In this document: positions 36,547-45,859 of the stretch, piece after piece
Position numbering within the stretch: the stretch's first letter is position 1
Layout: each line of letters begins with the position of its first letter
Source: Lachnospiraceae bacterium
GTDB taxonomy: Bacteria; Bacillota; Clostridia; Lachnospirales; Lachnospiraceae
Reading direction: 5' to 3'
Length of the DNA stretch: 64,000 nucleotides
Assembly (NCBI GenBank): GCA_021770755.1
Contig: JAETQI010000006.1
Coordinates: 1 to 64,000, forward strand
Notes under the pieces: generated by a model
What the model was told of the DNA's origin: nothing
Database searches by the model: none
The model's input: the letters and a program-made list of their open reading frames with translations, nothing else
Position numbers and translations under genes: made by a program

Positions 36547-37479
36547 ATGGCAGCAAATGTAGAGACAATGTTTTACACAAGGGTGGCTCCCTGGCATGGG
36601 CTTGGCGTGCGTGTTGAAACTGCATTATCGTCACAGGAAGCATTGCGGGCGTCAGGTCTTGACTGGAATGTCATTCAGAAACCCATTATGACAAGTGCAT
36701 ATGAACCAATTCCCGGCTACAAGGCAAATGTCAGGGATACGGACAATAAGGTGCTCGGCGTGGTCAGTGACCGCTACAGGGTTGTCCAGAATGCGGAAGC
36801 CTTTGCGTTTACGGATGCCCTTCTGGGAGAGGGTGTTAAGTATGAGACTGCAGGCTCTTTGCAGGATGGGCGCAGGATATGGCTCCTTGCGAAGCTTCCG
36901 GACAAATATATCATTGAAGGGGAACAGATTGAGCCTTATCTTGTATTCAGCAGTTCCCATGATGGCAGCGGTGCTATCAAAGTTGCAATGACGCCTGTGC
37001 GTGTAGTGTGTCAGAATACCCTAAACATGGCTTTATCAACGGCGAAACGCATCTGGTCAACCGTCCATGTGGGAGACCTTGCAGCGAAGATGGACGAGGC
37101 GCACAACACGCTGTTGCTGGCAGAGAAGTATATGGGGAAGCTTGGCACGGAGATTTCGGCATTGTCAAAGATACGCCTCCCTGACAGCAGGGTCATGGAG
37201 TATATTGACATGCTGCTCCCAATGGATGAGCAGCCCACGGATATCCATAAGAAGAATATCAGCCGTATCCGGGAAGATTTAAAGATACGTTACTTTGAGG
37301 CTCCCGATCTGAAGCATGTCGGAAAGAACGGATACCGTTTTATCTGTGCCGTTTCGGATTTTGCAACCCATGCAAAGCCTGTCAGGGAGACGGCAAACTA
37401 CAGGGAGAACATGTTTGCAAGGACAATTGAAGGAAACCCGCTGATCGACAGGGCATATGAGATGATATGTGCAGCATGA
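36547..37479 (+). CDS. DUF932 domain-containing protein
   Basis: MFYTRVAPWHGLGVRVETALSSQEALRASGLDWNVIQKPI...VVQNAEAFAFTDALLGEGVKYETAGSL. Confidence 0.85.
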   Translation: MAANVETMFYTRVAPWHGLGVRVETALSSQEALRASGLDWNVIQKPIMTSAYEPIPGYKANVRDTDNKVLGVVSDRYRVVQNAEAFAFTDALLGEGVKYETAGSLQDGRRIWLLAKLPDKYIIEGEQIEPYLVFSSSHDGSGAIKVAMTPVRVVCQNTLNMALSTAKRIWSTVHVGDLAAKMDEAHNTLLLAEKYMGKLGTEISALSKIRLPDSRVMEYIDMLLPMDEQPTDIHKKNISRIREDLKIRYFEAPDLKHVGKNGYRFICAVSDFATHAKPVRETANYRENMFARTIEGNPLIDRAYEMICAA

Positions 37480-37578
37480 TAAAGTGCGGTCGTGAAGGAC
37501 AGGAACCATGTGTTTCTGTCCTTTATGTATACACACGGGAGGAGAAGTTTTCCCTGCCCGTGTGAAGGATAAAAATTT

Positions 37579-38529
37579 ATGAAAGGAAGGATGATGGATA
37601 TGTATGAAAAGATACCAACAACAGGAATGAGTAATGAAGAATGGCTCACACTCAGGAAAACAGGGATCGGGGGTTCTGACGCTGGTTCCATCTGTGGTGT
37701 GAACCCGTTTGGCAGTCCGATGAAGGTGTATTATGACAAGACAGGCAGCAAAGTTGAAGAACTGGACAACGAGGCGGTGCGTCAGGGGCATGACCTCGAA
37801 GATTATGTCGCACAACGGTTCATGGAGGCAACAGGGCTGAAAGTAAGGCGTTCCAACTTTATGTACCGGAGTGTTGAGAATCCTTTTATGATCGCTGATG
37901 TGGACAGGCTTGTGATCGGGGAGGATGCAGGTCTGGAATGTAAGACAGCGAGCGCATACAACGCAGATAAATGGAAGGACGGGGATATCCCCCTGCATTA
38001 CATCATGCAGTGCTATCATTACATGGCAGTTACAGGAAAACGCACATGGTATATTGCGGCGGTCATACTCGGCCAGCAGTTTACTTACCGTAAACTGGTG
38101 TGGAACGATGAGATTATTAAGCAATTGGTAGATGTTGAGAGGGAATTTTGGGAAAAACATGTGGCAGCCAGAATGATGCCGGACCCTGATGGCTCAAAAG
38201 TGTGCAGCGAGGTGCTGGAAGAATATTTCCATACCGTAAGGAAGGGGAGTACCATACGGCTGGAAGGCTTTGACGACAGGCTTAGACGGAGGGCAGAGCT
38301 TGTGGAGCAGATCAGCCGCCTGAAACAGGAGCAGGATACCATCGAGCAGGAAATAAAGCTTTATATGAAGGATAATGAATATGCGTCCAGCGACGGCTAC
38401 AGGGTTTCATGGAGCAGTGTGCAGTCAACCCGGCTTGATGCGAAACGGATGAAAGAGGAGCAGCCGGATATCTACAGGGATTACGCGGTGCAGTCCGTAT
38501 CGCGCCGTTTCCAGGTTAAGGCAGCATGA
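37579..38529 (+). CDS. YqaJ-family viral recombinase/exonuclease
   Basis: EEWLTLRKTGIGGSDAGSICGVNPFGSPMKVYYDKTG...GLECKTASAYNADKWKDGDIPLHYIMQCYHYMAVTG. Confidence 0.9.
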   Translation: MKGRMMDMYEKIPTTGMSNEEWLTLRKTGIGGSDAGSICGVNPFGSPMKVYYDKTGSKVEELDNEAVRQGHDLEDYVAQRFMEATGLKVRRSNFMYRSVENPFMIADVDRLVIGEDAGLECKTASAYNADKWKDGDIPLHYIMQCYHYMAVTGKRTWYIAAVILGQQFTYRKLVWNDEIIKQLVDVEREFWEKHVAARMMPDPDGSKVCSEVLEEYFHTVRKGSTIRLEGFDDRLRRRAELVEQISRLKQEQDTIEQEIKLYMKDNEYASSDGYRVSWSSVQSTRLDAKRMKEEQPDIYRDYAVQSVSRRFQVKAA

Positions 38530-38617
38530 CATACAGTATGGCACGGGGCAGTTTCAAAGACGGGACTGCCCTGTCTCTCAATGCCGGGATTCGTCCGGCA
38601 GAATGGAGGATCAGGAT

Positions 38618-38941
38618 ATGAAAGAACATTTTTTAGACAGGCTTTACGGGGAGTTCCAGGCATACAGGGCGTCCCTTCTGAGCTGTACAAATGCAGAGAT
38701 ATTCAACAGGTGCTATGAGATTGACGCGGTCGTAAATTTCTATGAGATCATGAGGGAAAGGGCGGAAAGAATGTCTGACTGTGAGATGGAGATTCTCTTA
38801 AAGGATAAGGATCTCCTGACAGAGCTTTACAATACATGGCTGCAGAAAACGGACAGTACGTTCATGGAGATGACGGCGCATGTCGAGGAGGAGGCCGGGA
38901 ATATCATAAACAGGATTTCAGGAAACAGGAGGCAGGGATAA
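38618..38941 (+). CDS. hypothetical protein
   Basis: Operon position; SD ggagg. Confidence 0.5.
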   Translation: MKEHFLDRLYGEFQAYRASLLSCTNAEIFNRCYEIDAVVNFYEIMRERAERMSDCEMEILLKDKDLLTELYNTWLQKTDSTFMEMTAHVEEEAGNIINRISGNRRQG

Positions 38942-38942
38942 A

Positions 38943-39725
38943 ATGGGAGAAAATGTAAATGCGGTGAGGCTCCTGCATGCGGATGAGATCGAGTGCCGGG
39001 TGTCATCAGTTAATGAAAAAGGTTTAAGCCTGCTGTTATACAAGGATGCGAGGGTGGACCAGAAGATCCTTGACGAGACATTCGGGGCATTTGGCTGGAA
39101 ACGCAGCCACCAGTGTATTGACGGGAACCTGTACTGTACGGTTGAGATCCTCGACCGGCAGACAGGCGAATGGATTGCAAAGCAGGATGTCGGAACGACA
39201 GGATACACCGAAAAAGAAAAATCACAGGCTTCGGACAGCTTTAAACGTGCATGTTTCAACTGGGGGATCGGACGCGAATTATATTCTGCACCGTTTATCT
39301 GGGTTCCGGCATCCAAAGTACAGGTGCAGAAAAAGAATGACAGATATTACTGTAATGAGAATTTTCACGTTGCTGTCATCACATACAGTGAAGAGCGTGA
39401 AATTACAGGACTTTCCATAACAAATGACAGGGGAGCGGTTATTTTCGACTGGAAACTCAAAAACAGGGAGGCGAGTAAAAAGGATATAAATAAAAAGGAT
39501 CCAGTTAAAAAGCAGGCTGAAAAAGTATCTGCTCCAGGGAACGGCGTGGAAAAGACTTCCCTGTCAAAGAACCAGATGGACGGACTTGAGACAGAACTGA
39601 AACGCACCGGTGTTGCAATGGAGACTGTACAGGAGCGGTATCATATCGATGATCCGGCACAGATGTCGGAGGAACTGTATAACAGGGTGATGCGTGCGTT
39701 GTCAAGGACGAAGTCAGCCGCATAG
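38943..39725 (+). CDS. Rad52/22-like ssDNA-annealing protein
   Basis: WKRSHQCIDGNLYCTVEI...TGYTEKEKSQASDSFKRACFNWGIGRELYSAPFIWV. Confidence 0.8.
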   Translation: MGENVNAVRLLHADEIECRVSSVNEKGLSLLLYKDARVDQKILDETFGAFGWKRSHQCIDGNLYCTVEILDRQTGEWIAKQDVGTTGYTEKEKSQASDSFKRACFNWGIGRELYSAPFIWVPASKVQVQKKNDRYYCNENFHVAVITYSEEREITGLSITNDRGAVIFDWKLKNREASKKDINKKDPVKKQAEKVSAPGNGVEKTSLSKNQMDGLETELKRTGVAMETVQERYHIDDPAQMSEELYNRVMRALSRTKSAA

Positions 39726-39740
39726 CAATGGAGGTTTGAA

Positions 39741-40775
39741 ATGGAGATACAAAGTTTTGCAGAGCAGGTAAGATCCCAGGTGGGAAACGAACTTGACAGC
39801 AGCCACGATATCAGGATACACAGGGTTAATAAAAACAACGGCGTTTATTACACCGGGCTGCAGATAACGGAGAATGGGATGAATATCTCGCCCATTATTT
39901 ATATTGACAGGTATTACGGGCTGTATGAAAAGGGCTGGGAAACGGTAGAAAGTACTGCAGCCTTTGTCATGGATACCTACAACAGGGAAAGGAGCGGCGG
40001 TATAATGCAGGTTGACATGGGAAAGTTTCTGTCATATGACAGTATCAGGGAAAGCATTGTATACAAGCTGGTCAATACAGAGAAGAACAGGGAACTTTTG
40101 GAGGACATACCGCACATGGAATATATGGACCTGTCCATTGTTTTCCAGTGCATGGTCTCACAGGAAGAACTGGGGACTGCATCAATACTGATCCACAATG
40201 TACACATAAAACTGTGGGATGTGACAGTCGGAGAACTATATAAGGAAGCAGAGAAAAACACACCGAAACTGATGCCATATGAGATCAAGACCATGGCGGA
40301 TGTTTTGTGTGAGATCATGGAGGCAGAAGAACCGGAGGAATTTGTAGATGAGGATTACAGGGCAGAACTCTCGGAAAGCGTTCCGATGTATGTGCTCAGC
40401 AACAGAAACAGGGTGGAAGGTGCGACCTGTATGCTGTATCCCAATCTGATCCGTGATCTTGCGGATACGATAGGAAGCAGTCTATACATCATTCCATCAT
40501 CGACGCATGAGCTCCTGCTCCTGCCGACAGAATATGACGGGGAGAGCGCGGAGATAAAACTGATGATCAGGGAGATCAATGATACACAGGTGCCGGAGGA
40601 GGAGATCCTGTCGTATTCCCTGTATTATTATGACAGGGAAGAAGGAAAAATAACAATGCTCTGTTATATGGAACATATAACAACTGATAAAAAAGCCGGG
40701 CTGTTTTCAGTCTGGCTTTTTTATCAGTATTTTTCAGCGGGCAAATCCGATGGTCATTGGATCTGCCATATATAG
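39741..40775 (+). CDS. DUF5688-like protein
   Basis: MEIQSFAEQVRSQVGNELDSSHDIRIHRVNKNNGVYYTGLQITENGMNISPIIYID. Confidence 0.65.
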   Translation: MEIQSFAEQVRSQVGNELDSSHDIRIHRVNKNNGVYYTGLQITENGMNISPIIYIDRYYGLYEKGWETVESTAAFVMDTYNRERSGGIMQVDMGKFLSYDSIRESIVYKLVNTEKNRELLEDIPHMEYMDLSIVFQCMVSQEELGTASILIHNVHIKLWDVTVGELYKEAEKNTPKLMPYEIKTMADVLCEIMEAEEPEEFVDEDYRAELSESVPMYVLSNRNRVEGATCMLYPNLIRDLADTIGSSLYIIPSSTHELLLLPTEYDGESAEIKLMIREINDTQVPEEEILSYSLYYYDREEGKITMLCYMEHITTDKKAGLFSVWLFYQYFSAGKSDGHWICHI

Positions 40776-40798
40776 AAAAGAAAACGAGGCGAGACAAG

Positions 40799-41239
40799 AT
40801 GATTACAGTAAGGATGATTCAGTATTGGAACGATTACCACAAAAAGGAGCTGCGGGAGCGGTTCGGATGCCTGGAAGAACTGGCAGACTGGATATTTGAT
40901 CAGATGAGGGCAGATTACACTTCCGGGCGTGGGAGGGATCTGCTTTCCTTCCCTAAGTGCGATACAGACGACAGGATATATGAAATTTCGGTCAGACCGG
41001 AATACGGAGGTTGTGTATTCTGGATAAAGCAGATTGAAGATGAAAATTTAGGCATCATATTTTCTGATGGTACGTTTACCGCAGGACAGAAGCACTGCAC
41101 TAAGGTTGTTCGGGAATGGCTGGCAGGTTGTGAGGCCAGGAAGAAAAATCCTGTATTCGATTTTGCATCAGATGAAACAGAAACGTTACTTTTCACGGGT
41201 ATGGAATGCCCAAAAATTGCGCATTCTGTGAGCACTTGA
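40799..41239 (+). CDS. hypothetical protein, 3' end supplied by a small inserted element
   Basis: The last ~18 codons lie inside the 41185-41331 insertion. Confidence 0.6.
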   Translation: MITVRMIQYWNDYHKKELRERFGCLEELADWIFDQMRADYTSGRGRDLLSFPKCDTDDRIYEISVRPEYGGCVFWIKQIEDENLGIIFSDGTFTAGQKHCTKVVREWLAGCEARKKNPVFDFASDETETLLFTGMECPKIAHSVST

Positions 41240-41331
41240 TATCAGAATTAAGGGCTATCTGGGTGAATTAAAACTTTAAACACCTCCCAGATTCGTTGTT
41301 ATCATTGGCTTCCATACCCGTGAAAAGTAAC
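41185..41331. mobile_element. 147-bp MITE-like element
   Basis: 22-bp perfect terminal IRs GTTACTTTTCACGGGTATGGAA/TTCCATACCCGTGAAAAGTAAC, flanked on both sides by CAGAAAC (41178-41184; 41332-41338). Confidence 0.75.
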
Positions 41332-41456
41332 CAGAAACAAATGTGGATTTCAAAGGGGAGTTATAGATTATTGAAAAAAATGAGGACTTGTGATAGGATG
41401 GTTACAAGAAAATATATCTACAAAAGATGCAGGATGAATGAAAGAAGGTAAGATTC

Positions 41457-42275
41457 ATGTCAACAACAAAACAGCATGAGGAAGATCTGCAGCGTCTGTC
41501 ACAGCTGAGACCCATAGATGACGACTTTATGCGTTGTCTTTTTAAGGATAATATTCCATTAGCTGAACTTGTGCTGCGTATTATTACAGACAGGAAAGAT
41601 CTGGTCATTACTGACTGTGAGACACAGCGGGACATGAAACGGCTGGCAGGGGCACGGTCCATCTGTCTGGATGCGTATGGAACGGATTCAGATGGGAAAA
41701 AGTACGATTTAGAAATACAGAAGGCTGGTGATGGGGCAGATCCACACAGGGCAAGATACCATTCCAGTGTACTGGATGTGGAGAACCTGCATTCCGGGCA
41801 GGAGTTTAAAGAGCTGCCGGATACGTATACTATATTTATTACGGAGAGAGACTTTTACGGAATGGGGGAGCCAGTCTATCCAATAGAGCGTATGAACCTT
41901 GCAACAGGGAAGCTTTTTGCAGATGGAGAATATATTCTGTATGTTAATGGGAAGTATCGCGGAGACTCAGAACTGGGAAAGCTCATGCATGATTTTAACT
42001 GCATGAGTGCAGACGATATGGAGTTTGAACTGATGGCAGAACGCACGCGGTATCTAAAAGAAGATCCGAAGGGAGTGAGTATGATGTGTAAAATTATGGA
42101 GGATATGAGGAATGAATCTTTGAAAGAAGGGATAAAAGAAGGGATAAAAGAAGGTGCAATAAGTACAGCTAAGCGAATGATAACTGTAGGAAAATATGCT
42201 TTGGAGGAGATTGTGAACATTTCAGGGCTTACTGTTGACGAAGTACAGAAGCTACAGGCAGATAAAAATGCATAA
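41457..42275 (+). CDS. Rpn family recombination-promoting nuclease/putative transposase
   Basis: MSTTKQHEEDLQRLSQLRPIDDDFMRCLFKDNIPLAELVLRIIT...LDAYGTDSDGKKYDLEIQ. Confidence 0.87.
   Translation: MSTTKQHEEDLQRLSQLRPIDDDFMRCLFKDNIPLAELVLRIITDRKDLVITDCETQRDMKRLAGARSICLDAYGTDSDGKKYDLEIQKAGDGADPHRARYHSSVLDVENLHSGQEFKELPDTYTIFITERDFYGMGEPVYPIERMNLATGKLFADGEYILYVNGKYRGDSELGKLMHDFNCMSADDMEFELMAERTRYLKEDPKGVSMMCKIMEDMRNESLKEGIKEGIKEGAISTAKRMITVGKYALEEIVNISGLTVDEVQKLQADKNA
42084..42275 (+). CDS. possible internally initiated Rpn C-terminal product (63 aa)
   Basis: AAGGGAG-8 nt-ATG in frame: MCKIMEDMRNESLKEGIKEGIKEG... Confidence 0.4.
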   Translation: MCKIMEDMRNESLKEGIKEGIKEGAISTAKRMITVGKYALEEIVNISGLTVDEVQKLQADKNA

Positions 42276-42485
42276 GTTACATTACAGACTGGGAATCTAA
42301 ACAGGTTCCCAGTTTTAAGTAGATAGCTTTGATATCAGTGGCCTGTAGATATCACCGTATACACAAATAGCAGGAACGTTTCAACAATAGTTACCATTCT
42401 ATATTAATAAAAGGAGTCATTATCAGTCTCACTTTAACAGACAACACGTTCTGCTATTTTTATTTTGTTATTTCTGTTCGAATCG

Positions 42486-42738
42486 TTACAGCGGTTTTAC
42501 GCTGCTCTCAGATACAGAAGGCAGCGTAAAGAGGAACCGTTTTTTTATGATTCTCGAAGCCGAAGTTTTTGGCAGAGAGCTTGATCGCATAGTCTGGTTG
42601 ACATTCTCATAGTGTTTCCGGCCAAACTCCAGAAGGGAATAAGTTTTTTCCGACCTGTCGTGCTCCCTGTAAAATGAGCGGTTTGCGGTGGGGACTTTCC
42701 TTCCATGTTTCCAGAAAACCAATAATTTTGCGATACAT
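42486..42738 (-). pseudogene. AAA (AAA_14/DUF4143) ATPase remnant
   Basis: MYRKIIGFLETWKESPHRKPLILQGARQVGK, then frameshift to KTYSLLEFGRKHYENV. Confidence 0.7.
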
Positions 42739-43020
42739 ATATCCGACCTCCTCAAAGAATCTGAACATAGTATATCGTAAACTCATGTACTTTTCAATGT
42801 GTTTTGGAGAATATTTTGCATTAAATGACATGAATATTTTTGCTTTGAGTACAGAAACAGCGGCGATATAGTCAGGGACTTATGTGGACACACCGGAAAT
42901 CAAAATAATTCTTGATACAGATTCATGTATAGGGTATGATAATTATATATCAATTTGTAGATGTACCAGTTGGAATATATGAGTGATTTTCCAAAACGGT
43001 ACAATGAAAGGGGGTTTATT

Positions 43021-43227
43021 ATGGAACGTCAAAAAAGGAAAATAGACATTAATGATTATAATAATTTGCCTGGCTTTTTGAGAATAGAAGTTATTGACGG
43101 TGAAATATATACAGATGACTGGACAATGCTGGAGATTGATGAAGACGTGTTTAACATACCAGCAACCGAGAATAGAAAGATAAAATATAGGCTGTCGATC
43201 GTAGAGATTGAAGAGAAGGAAACATGA
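43021..43227 (+). CDS. hypothetical protein upstream of Rpn-like gene
   Basis: Start MERQKRKIDINDYNN; stop overlaps the next ORF (ATGA). Confidence 0.5.
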   Translation: MERQKRKIDINDYNNLPGFLRIEVIDGEIYTDDWTMLEIDEDVFNIPATENRKIKYRLSIVEIEEKET

Positions 43228-43247
43228 AGAGAAGAAATAATGAGGTG

Positions 43248-44262
43248 ATGAGTATGGGAAGGCTGGATATCCTCACAAAAGAATATGTGAAACAACCATC
43301 TGTGTTTGCAGATGTTTTCAATCAGTTTCTATATCATGGTCGGCAGGTCATTGATCCTGACAGACTGGTTGAAATTGATACTACGGAGATTGCGGTTCCG
43401 TATGGGTCGGATCGGGCATCTGTACCAGAGCAGCGATACCGCGATGTGTTAAAAATGCTGATGACCATGACAGATGGATCGGTTGCTTATTGCTTACTGG
43501 CAGTGGAGAATGAAGGAAAGATCAATTATGCTATGCCTGTGAAGGACGGATTATATGATTTTCTACAGCTTGCACATCAGGTAACAAAAGCTTCCAATTC
43601 TCATAAGGATACAAAGTCGAAAGATCATAAACCATCAGGGGATGAGTTTTTAAGCGGTTTCTGGAAAAGTGACAGGCTGCTCCCAGTGATGACAATTGTC
43701 ATATATTTTGGAGTAGAAGAGTGGGATGGGCCATTGAGCCTGCGGGAAATGTATACAGACTGTGACGAGGAAGTTCTTAAATGTGTTGCGGATTACCGCA
43801 TCAATTTGATAACACCCAGAGGATTGTCAGACAATCAAATTGATGAATTTCAAACAAATATGCGGGAGATAATGAAATACATTAAGTATTCAAATGATAA
43901 AAAGAAACTTAATGAAATTATCGGTACGGAGGTTCAAAAATGTAGAAAGAAGCGCAGTTGAGATTATCAATGCGGTAACAAATTCCAATATGAAGATTGA
44001 TGAGGGAAAGGAGACAGTTGATATGTGTCTTGCAATACAGGAAATGAGAGAGGAAAGTAGGCTCGAAGGAGTAAAAGAAGGAAGAAATGAAGGAAGAAAA
44101 GAAGGAAGAAATGAAGGAAGAAATGAAGGTGAAATCATAGGTGCAATTACCTTTGCACAAGAGTTAGGTGTTTCAAGAGAAGATGTGAAAAAGTCTTTTA
44201 TGATCAAGTATAAAAAGACGAATGAGGAGACGGAAGAGATTATGAAATTATACTGGAAGTAA
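43248..44262 (+). pseudogene. Rpn/transposase_31-like gene with a single frameshift
   Basis: ORF 43248-43961 continues in another frame (NVERSAVEIINAVTNSNMKI...KEGRNEGRKEG) after caaaaatg at ~43935. Confidence 0.7.
44023..44262 (+). CDS. possible free-standing/internal Rpn C-terminal product (79 aa)
   Basis: AAAGGAG-9 nt-ATG TGT CTT GCA...; in frame with the downstream half of the frameshifted gene. Confidence 0.4.
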   Translation: MCLAIQEMREESRLEGVKEGRNEGRKEGRNEGRNEGEIIGAITFAQELGVSREDVKKSFMIKYKKTNEETEEIMKLYWK

Positions 44263-44324
44263 ATGTAACCGCCTTCAAACACTTGTAAACACCGGGATTG
44301 AGGGCAGTTACTTAAATTCATAAT

Positions 44325-44405
44325 TTCGGCGAAGCCCTCCGCATCGCGCAGGAGAACCTTGACTCGCGCAACTTCTACGCATTCAACCCGGAATTTGACA
44401 AGTAA
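44325..44405 (+). pseudogene. cotJC: 3'-terminal fragment of cotJC-like gene
   Basis: FGEALRIAQENLDSRNFYAFNPEFDK*; continues the protein that breaks at 13490. Confidence 0.78.
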
Positions 44406-44675
44406 CTGAGCAATCCGGATAAAACTCCTAATGCTCCATTCAGGAAGAAATTAGACTTATGGGCTGCATGATCCGTGCCAGTGCGACGCAATGGTGCAAA
44501 ACAGGCGGTTCATGAGTCTTATTTCTGATGGGATAGAGTACCGGAGCGTGTTTTTTGTTTAGGATTTTTTGTTAAAAATCTGTAAACAATTTGGTATATA
44601 TAACATTTTATGGTAAAATAGAATTTATCTGCAGTGATATGCCAGGTAAAATATTTAGAGGAGGAAAAGAAAACA

Positions 44676-45836
44676 GTGGAAAAGATTACAGAAGATATTG
44701 TGAATATTGGCGTCAATGACAGGGATATCGTGCTCTTTGAGGGACAGTATGAATTGGAAAAAGGTATGGCATACAACTCTTATCTCATATTGGACGAGCA
44801 GGTTGTCGTGATGGACACGGTCGATCCCCGCGCCGAAGCGGAATGGATGAAAAATATGGAGGAGGCATTGGGATCGAGAAAAGTGGACTATCTGGTCATC
44901 CAGCATATGGAGCCGGATCATGGCGGCAGTATCCTGCAGTTGGTCGAGCGGTTCCCGGATATGAAGCTTGTCGGAAATGCCAAGACATTTCAGATGTTCC
45001 AGCAGTTTTTTGATGTCAGCCCTGATGACAAGGCGGTCGTTGTAAAGGAAGGCGATACGCTTTCTGTCGGCAGGCATACATTACAGTTCTTTATGGCGCC
45101 GATGGTGCACTGGCCGGAAGTGATGGTGACGTATGAGCAGTCGGAGAAGGTACTGTTCAGTGCCGATGGTTTTGGCAAGTTCGGAACGCGTGACGCGGAC
45201 GAGGACTGGACCTGTGAGGCGAGGAGATACTATATCAACATCTGCGGAAAATACGGTATGCAGGTGCAGGCGCTGCTGAAAAAAGCCGCTGCGCTGGACA
45301 TTAATGTGATCTGTCCTTTGCACGGACCCGTATTGTCCGAAAATCTGGAATACTATATCAATAAGTATCAGATATGGAGCAGCTATGAGCCGGAGGACGA
45401 AGGCGTATTGATCGCCTGCGCATCGATCTATGGTCATACCATGGAGGCGGCAGAAAAAATGAAAGCGATCTTAGAGCAAAAAGGTGCGAAGAAAGTAGTC
45501 ATCGCGGATCTGACGAAGGACGACCTTCACGAAGCTGTCGAGGATGCGTTCCGCTACAGCCATCTGGTGCTTGCGGCAGCATCTTACGATGCCAGCGTAT
45601 TTCCGCCTATGGAGGACTTCCTGAATCGGCTGAAAGCAAAGAATTACCAGAAGCGCACTGTCGGGATCATAGAGAATGGTTCCTGGGCGCCGACGGCGGC
45701 AAGGAGCATGAAAGCGATCCTGGAAGGGGCGAAAGCGCTGACTTTTGCAGAGACAGTGGTGACGATCAGATCCGCTGTGAGCGCGGAGAACCTTTCACAA
45801 CTCGAGACACTTGCAGAAGAGCTTTTGAATACATGA
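44676..45836 (+). CDS. FprA-family A-type flavoprotein
   Basis: MEPDHGG, metallo-beta-lactamase fold motifs plus C-terminal flavodoxin; GTG start after gaggagg. Confidence 0.88.
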   Translation: MEKITEDIVNIGVNDRDIVLFEGQYELEKGMAYNSYLILDEQVVVMDTVDPRAEAEWMKNMEEALGSRKVDYLVIQHMEPDHGGSILQLVERFPDMKLVGNAKTFQMFQQFFDVSPDDKAVVVKEGDTLSVGRHTLQFFMAPMVHWPEVMVTYEQSEKVLFSADGFGKFGTRDADEDWTCEARRYYINICGKYGMQVQALLKKAAALDINVICPLHGPVLSENLEYYINKYQIWSSYEPEDEGVLIACASIYGHTMEAAEKMKAILEQKGAKKVVIADLTKDDLHEAVEDAFRYSHLVLAAASYDASVFPPMEDFLNRLKAKNYQKRTVGIIENGSWAPTAARSMKAILEGAKALTFAETVVTIRSAVSAENLSQLETLAEELLNT

Positions 45837-45859
45837 ATCAAACCGTAATAAAGTGGTGC

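Noticed and set aside
37279-38160. 293-aa minus-strand ORF
   Set aside because: Antisense to the DUF932 and YqaJ genes.
44265-44311. Second MITE candidate (GTAACcGCCtTCAA...TTGAgGGCaGTTAC)
   Set aside because: Arms are imperfect, the span is only 47 bp and no target duplication is visible; more likely a terminator of the Rpn-like gene.
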